The notes beneath the pieces are model-generated. The model was not told the origin of the DNA. It did not search any database and was given only the letters and a program-made list of their open reading frames with translations. A program made the position numbers and the translations under genes. This document shows positions 6,079-7,698 of a stretch of 7,698 nucleotides of DNA, piece after piece (the first letter of the stretch is position 1; each line of letters starts with the position of its first letter). Source of the DNA: an uncultured Bacteroidota bacterium (GTDB lineage: Bacteria > Bacteroidota > Bacteroidia > Chitinophagales > Chitinophagaceae). The stretch is taken from NCBI GenBank assembly GCA_938008665.1, contig CALLKA010000167.1:1-7698 (forward strand), read 5' to 3'.

Positions 6079-7242
6079 TTACATTTCGTTTTCAGCGAAT
6101 TCGTAATTAGAATAATCTTGAATCACATTATATAAAGTACCTCTTTCAATAGGTTGGCGTTTGGCTTGTTTGATTAATCCCACTAATTGTTCTGTGGTCA
6201 TTACAGGGGTTTGTTCCTCACTACCAGCCATTGAATATATTTTAGTGGTATCGTCAATGGTGCCATCAATATCATTCACGCCATAACTTAAAGTAAGTTG
6301 TGCAGTTTCACGACCCAACATAGGCCAATAGGCTTTAACATGCGGGAAGTTATCCAAGTACAAACGAGATATTGCATACATTTTTAAATCATTGGCTAAG
6401 GTAGATTCAGAAACATCATGCATATCGTTGTCCTTATTTCTAAATTTCAATGGAATAAAAGTATTGAAACCTTTGGTTTCATCTTGCAGTTGGCGCAGGC
6501 GTTCCATATGATCAATGCGGTGTTCGTATTTTTCAATATGGCCATATAATAAAGTAGCATTACTATGCATCCCTAAATTATGTGCTGTTTTATGAATATG
6601 TAACCACTCATCGGCCGTTGCTTTATCAGCGCAAATAACTGTTCTGATATCAGGATGAAAAATTTCAGCGCCGCCACCGGGTAATGAATCTAATCCAGCT
6701 TCATGTGCTAGTTTCATACCTTCTTCCGTGGTTACTTTTGCTTTACGGAACATATATTCCAATTCCACTGGCGTGAATGCTTTAATATGTAATTCAGGGC
6801 GATGTGCTTTAATTGTGCGCATTAATTCCAAGAAAAATTCCAAGGTTAATTTTGGATGTACGCCACCCACAATATGAACTTCAGTGACAGGTTTGCCATC
6901 ATATGATTTAACAATGTCCATCATTTGATCAATGGTTAATTCCCAGCCTTCTTCCTTATGTGCATATAATTTTGAATAAGAACAAAACTTGCAGGAGAAC
7001 ACGCAAACATTGGTCGGTTCAATATGAAAATTTTTATTGAAATAGGTTTTATCGCCGTGCTTTTGTTCGCGCACAAAATTAGCAAGGGTACCTAGCCAAG
7101 ACAAAGATCCTTTTTCAAAAAGCGTAACACCTTCATCAAATAAGATACGCTCTTGATTGATTATTTTATTGGCAATACGTTGTAGTTCTTTATCTTTTGT
7201 TGCTTCAACTAATGAAACAATAGCCGCTCTATTGGTACCCAT
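6079..7242 (-). CDS. mqnE: Aminofutalosine synthase MqnE (radical SAM)
   Basis: MqnE joins 3-[(1-carboxyvinyl)oxy]benzoate to the adenosyl part of SAM, giving aminofutalosine, in the futalosine route to menaquinone. Residues here count from the GTG triplet at 7245, one before the chosen ATG. The radical SAM cluster motif CxxxCxxC is CVFSCKFC, with Cys81, Cys85 and Cys88, in the context FHIEPTNVC. MqnE/CofH-type motifs follow: TEVHIVGGVHPKL (121-133), HIKAFTPVEL (153-162), LPGGGAEIF (188-196), SNATLLYGHIEKYEHR (228-243) and FIPLKFRN (263-270). EVHIVGG separates it from MqnC, which has a different sequence here. Length (387 residues) is normal. ATG 7242 is preferred over the adjoining GTG. A TAACTTTG box lies upstream, and the serine hydrolase gene follows with a one-base gap. 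No other menaquinone gene lies in the window. Confidence 0.95.
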   Translation of the reverse strand: MGTNRAAIVSLVEATKDKELQRIANKIINQERILFDEGVTLFEKGSLSWLGTLANFVREQKHGDKTYFNKNFHIEPTNVCVFSCKFCSYSKLYAHKEEGWELTIDQMMDIVKSYDGKPVTEVHIVGGVHPKLTLEFFLELMRTIKAHRPELHIKAFTPVELEYMFRKAKVTTEEGMKLAHEAGLDSLPGGGAEIFHPDIRTVICADKATADEWLHIHKTAHNLGMHSNATLLYGHIEKYEHRIDHMERLRQLQDETKGFNTFIPLKFRNKDNDMHDVSESTLANDLKMYAISRLYLDNFPHVKAYWPMLGRETAQLTLSYGVNDIDGTIDDTTKIYSMAGSEEQTPVMTTEQLVGLIKQAKRQPIERGTLYNVIQDYSNYEFAENEM

Positions 7243-7245
7243 CAC

Positions 7246-7266
7246 GCAGTCATTTATTTAGACTGC
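7246..7266. repeat. Inverted repeat GCAGTC-N9-GACTGC in the mqnE leader
   Basis: Perfect 6-bp arms at 7246-7251 and 7261-7266 with a 9-base AT-only spacer. The outer arm overlaps the last base of the mqnE -7 box and the inner arm ends four bases before the mqnE ATG. It could be an operator covering the transcription start, or a leader hairpin close to the start codon. Confidence 0.4.
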
Positions 7267-7273
7267 AAAGTTA
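7266..7273 (-). promoter_or_regulatory. Candidate mqnE promoter, -7 box TAACTTTG
   Basis: On the minus strand TAACTTTG matches the Bacteroidota -7 box TAnnTTTG exactly and is followed by CA, as often seen. It lies 23 bases before the mqnE ATG, giving a very short leader. A -33 TTG at the right distance is not clear (TGGG near the end of the upstream transporter gene). It would drive mqnE and the serine hydrolase. Confidence 0.55.
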
Positions 7274-7287
7274 CAACAACTTTAAGA

Positions 7288-7698
7288 TTAACCCATTAAA
7301 ATACCGGCGATACTAGCAGATAAGTAGGAGGCTAAAGTACCACACAACAAGGCTTTTAAGCCAAGTTTGGCAAGGTCAGCTCTACGGCTAGGGGCTAGTT
7401 CTCCAATGCCACCAATTTGCATTCCTACGCTACTAAAGTTTGCAAAACCGCAAATAGCGATACTAACAATTAAAAGTCCTTTTTCTGATACGATTGGAAC
7501 CGCTTTTGTAGTCAAATTGTTAAACGCAACAAACTCGTTGATGGTTAACTTTTGACCAAGAAGGGTAGCCGCGTTGGCTACGTCTTGACCCGGAACACCC
7601 ATGGCCCAAGCCATTGGATAAAATATTTTACTAAAAATTAAATCGAGTGATAAGCCTGTGTAAGCAAGACCTAGAAGGTAGTTTAAAAAGGCAATTAA
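7288..7698 (-). CDS. CNT-family (NupC-like) nucleoside transporter, C-terminal part
   Basis: The frame is open to the right edge, so only the last 136 residues are present; the methionine at 7614 is internal and not a start. The segment matches the C-terminal core of concentrative nucleoside transporters, which import nucleosides with H+ or Na+ across the inner membrane. Landmarks are YPMAWAMGVP (about 27-36), GQKLTINEFVAFNNL (about 48-62), ICGFANFSSVGMQIGGIGEL (about 81-100), the PSRRADLAKLGLKAL stretch and a final hydrophobic helix (SYLSASIAGILMG). Full-length family members are about 400 residues or more. The gene ends 45 bases before the mqnE ATG, with no terminator visible, and the mqnE promoter box lies in that gap. 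Confidence 0.93.
   Translation of the reverse strand, partial: LIAFLNYLLGLAYTGLSLDLIFSKIFYPMAWAMGVPGQDVANAATLLGQKLTINEFVAFNNLTTKAVPIVSEKGLLIVSIAICGFANFSSVGMQIGGIGELAPSRRADLAKLGLKALLCGTLASYLSASIAGILMG

Noticed and set aside
7243..7245. GTG start for mqnE
   Set aside because: An ATG follows immediately at 7242 and is the more likely initiator; the difference is one residue.
7612..7614. ATG as the start of a 108-residue protein
   Set aside because: The frame stays open to the window edge and the upstream residues (ending KIFYP) fit the CNT transporter family, so this methionine is internal.

Overview
This AT-rich window looks like chromosomal core-genome DNA from a member of the Bacteroidota, most plausibly the Chitinophagaceae or a near relative (inference from gene content, no database check). 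The signs are: a NusB of about 300 residues, roughly twice the usual size; a stand-alone RlmK-type methyltransferase; futalosine-pathway MqnE instead of the classical Men route; start sites without Shine-Dalgarno sequences; and several promoters with the Bacteroidota -7 box TAnnTTTG.

Layout from left to right. The 5' part of groES runs leftward off the edge (1-238). A 231-bp divergent intergenic region follows, holding a sigma-54-like element plus an inverted repeat facing groES and a TAGCTTTG box facing nusB. Rightward genes are nusB (470-1384), yajC (1480-1785) with a clear promoter, and coaE (1844-2443). A perfect 11-bp-stem terminator sits between yajC and coaE, and its T-tract touches the coaE start codon. 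From 2459 onward all genes run leftward. In transcription order they are a partial CNT-family nucleoside transporter (7698-7288), mqnE (7242-6079), a secreted beta-lactamase-fold serine hydrolase (6077-4815) whose start lies one base after the mqnE stop, an aspartate aminotransferase of the Ib type (4716-3526), a strong terminator, and rlmK (3415-2459), which converges on coaE with 15 bp between the stops.

The genes are mostly housekeeping: protein folding (GroES), rRNA transcription and modification (NusB, RlmK), protein export (YajC), coenzyme A (CoaE), menaquinone (MqnE), amino acids (AspC) and nucleoside uptake. I see no mobile element, CRISPR array, tRNA, rRNA or phage gene, and no gene-free stretch over 300 bases. 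I found no convincing new multi-gene system. The points most worth checking are regulatory: the terminator fused to the coaE start, the groES promoter region, the inverted repeat over the mqnE promoter, and the tight coupling of mqnE to a cell-envelope serine hydrolase.
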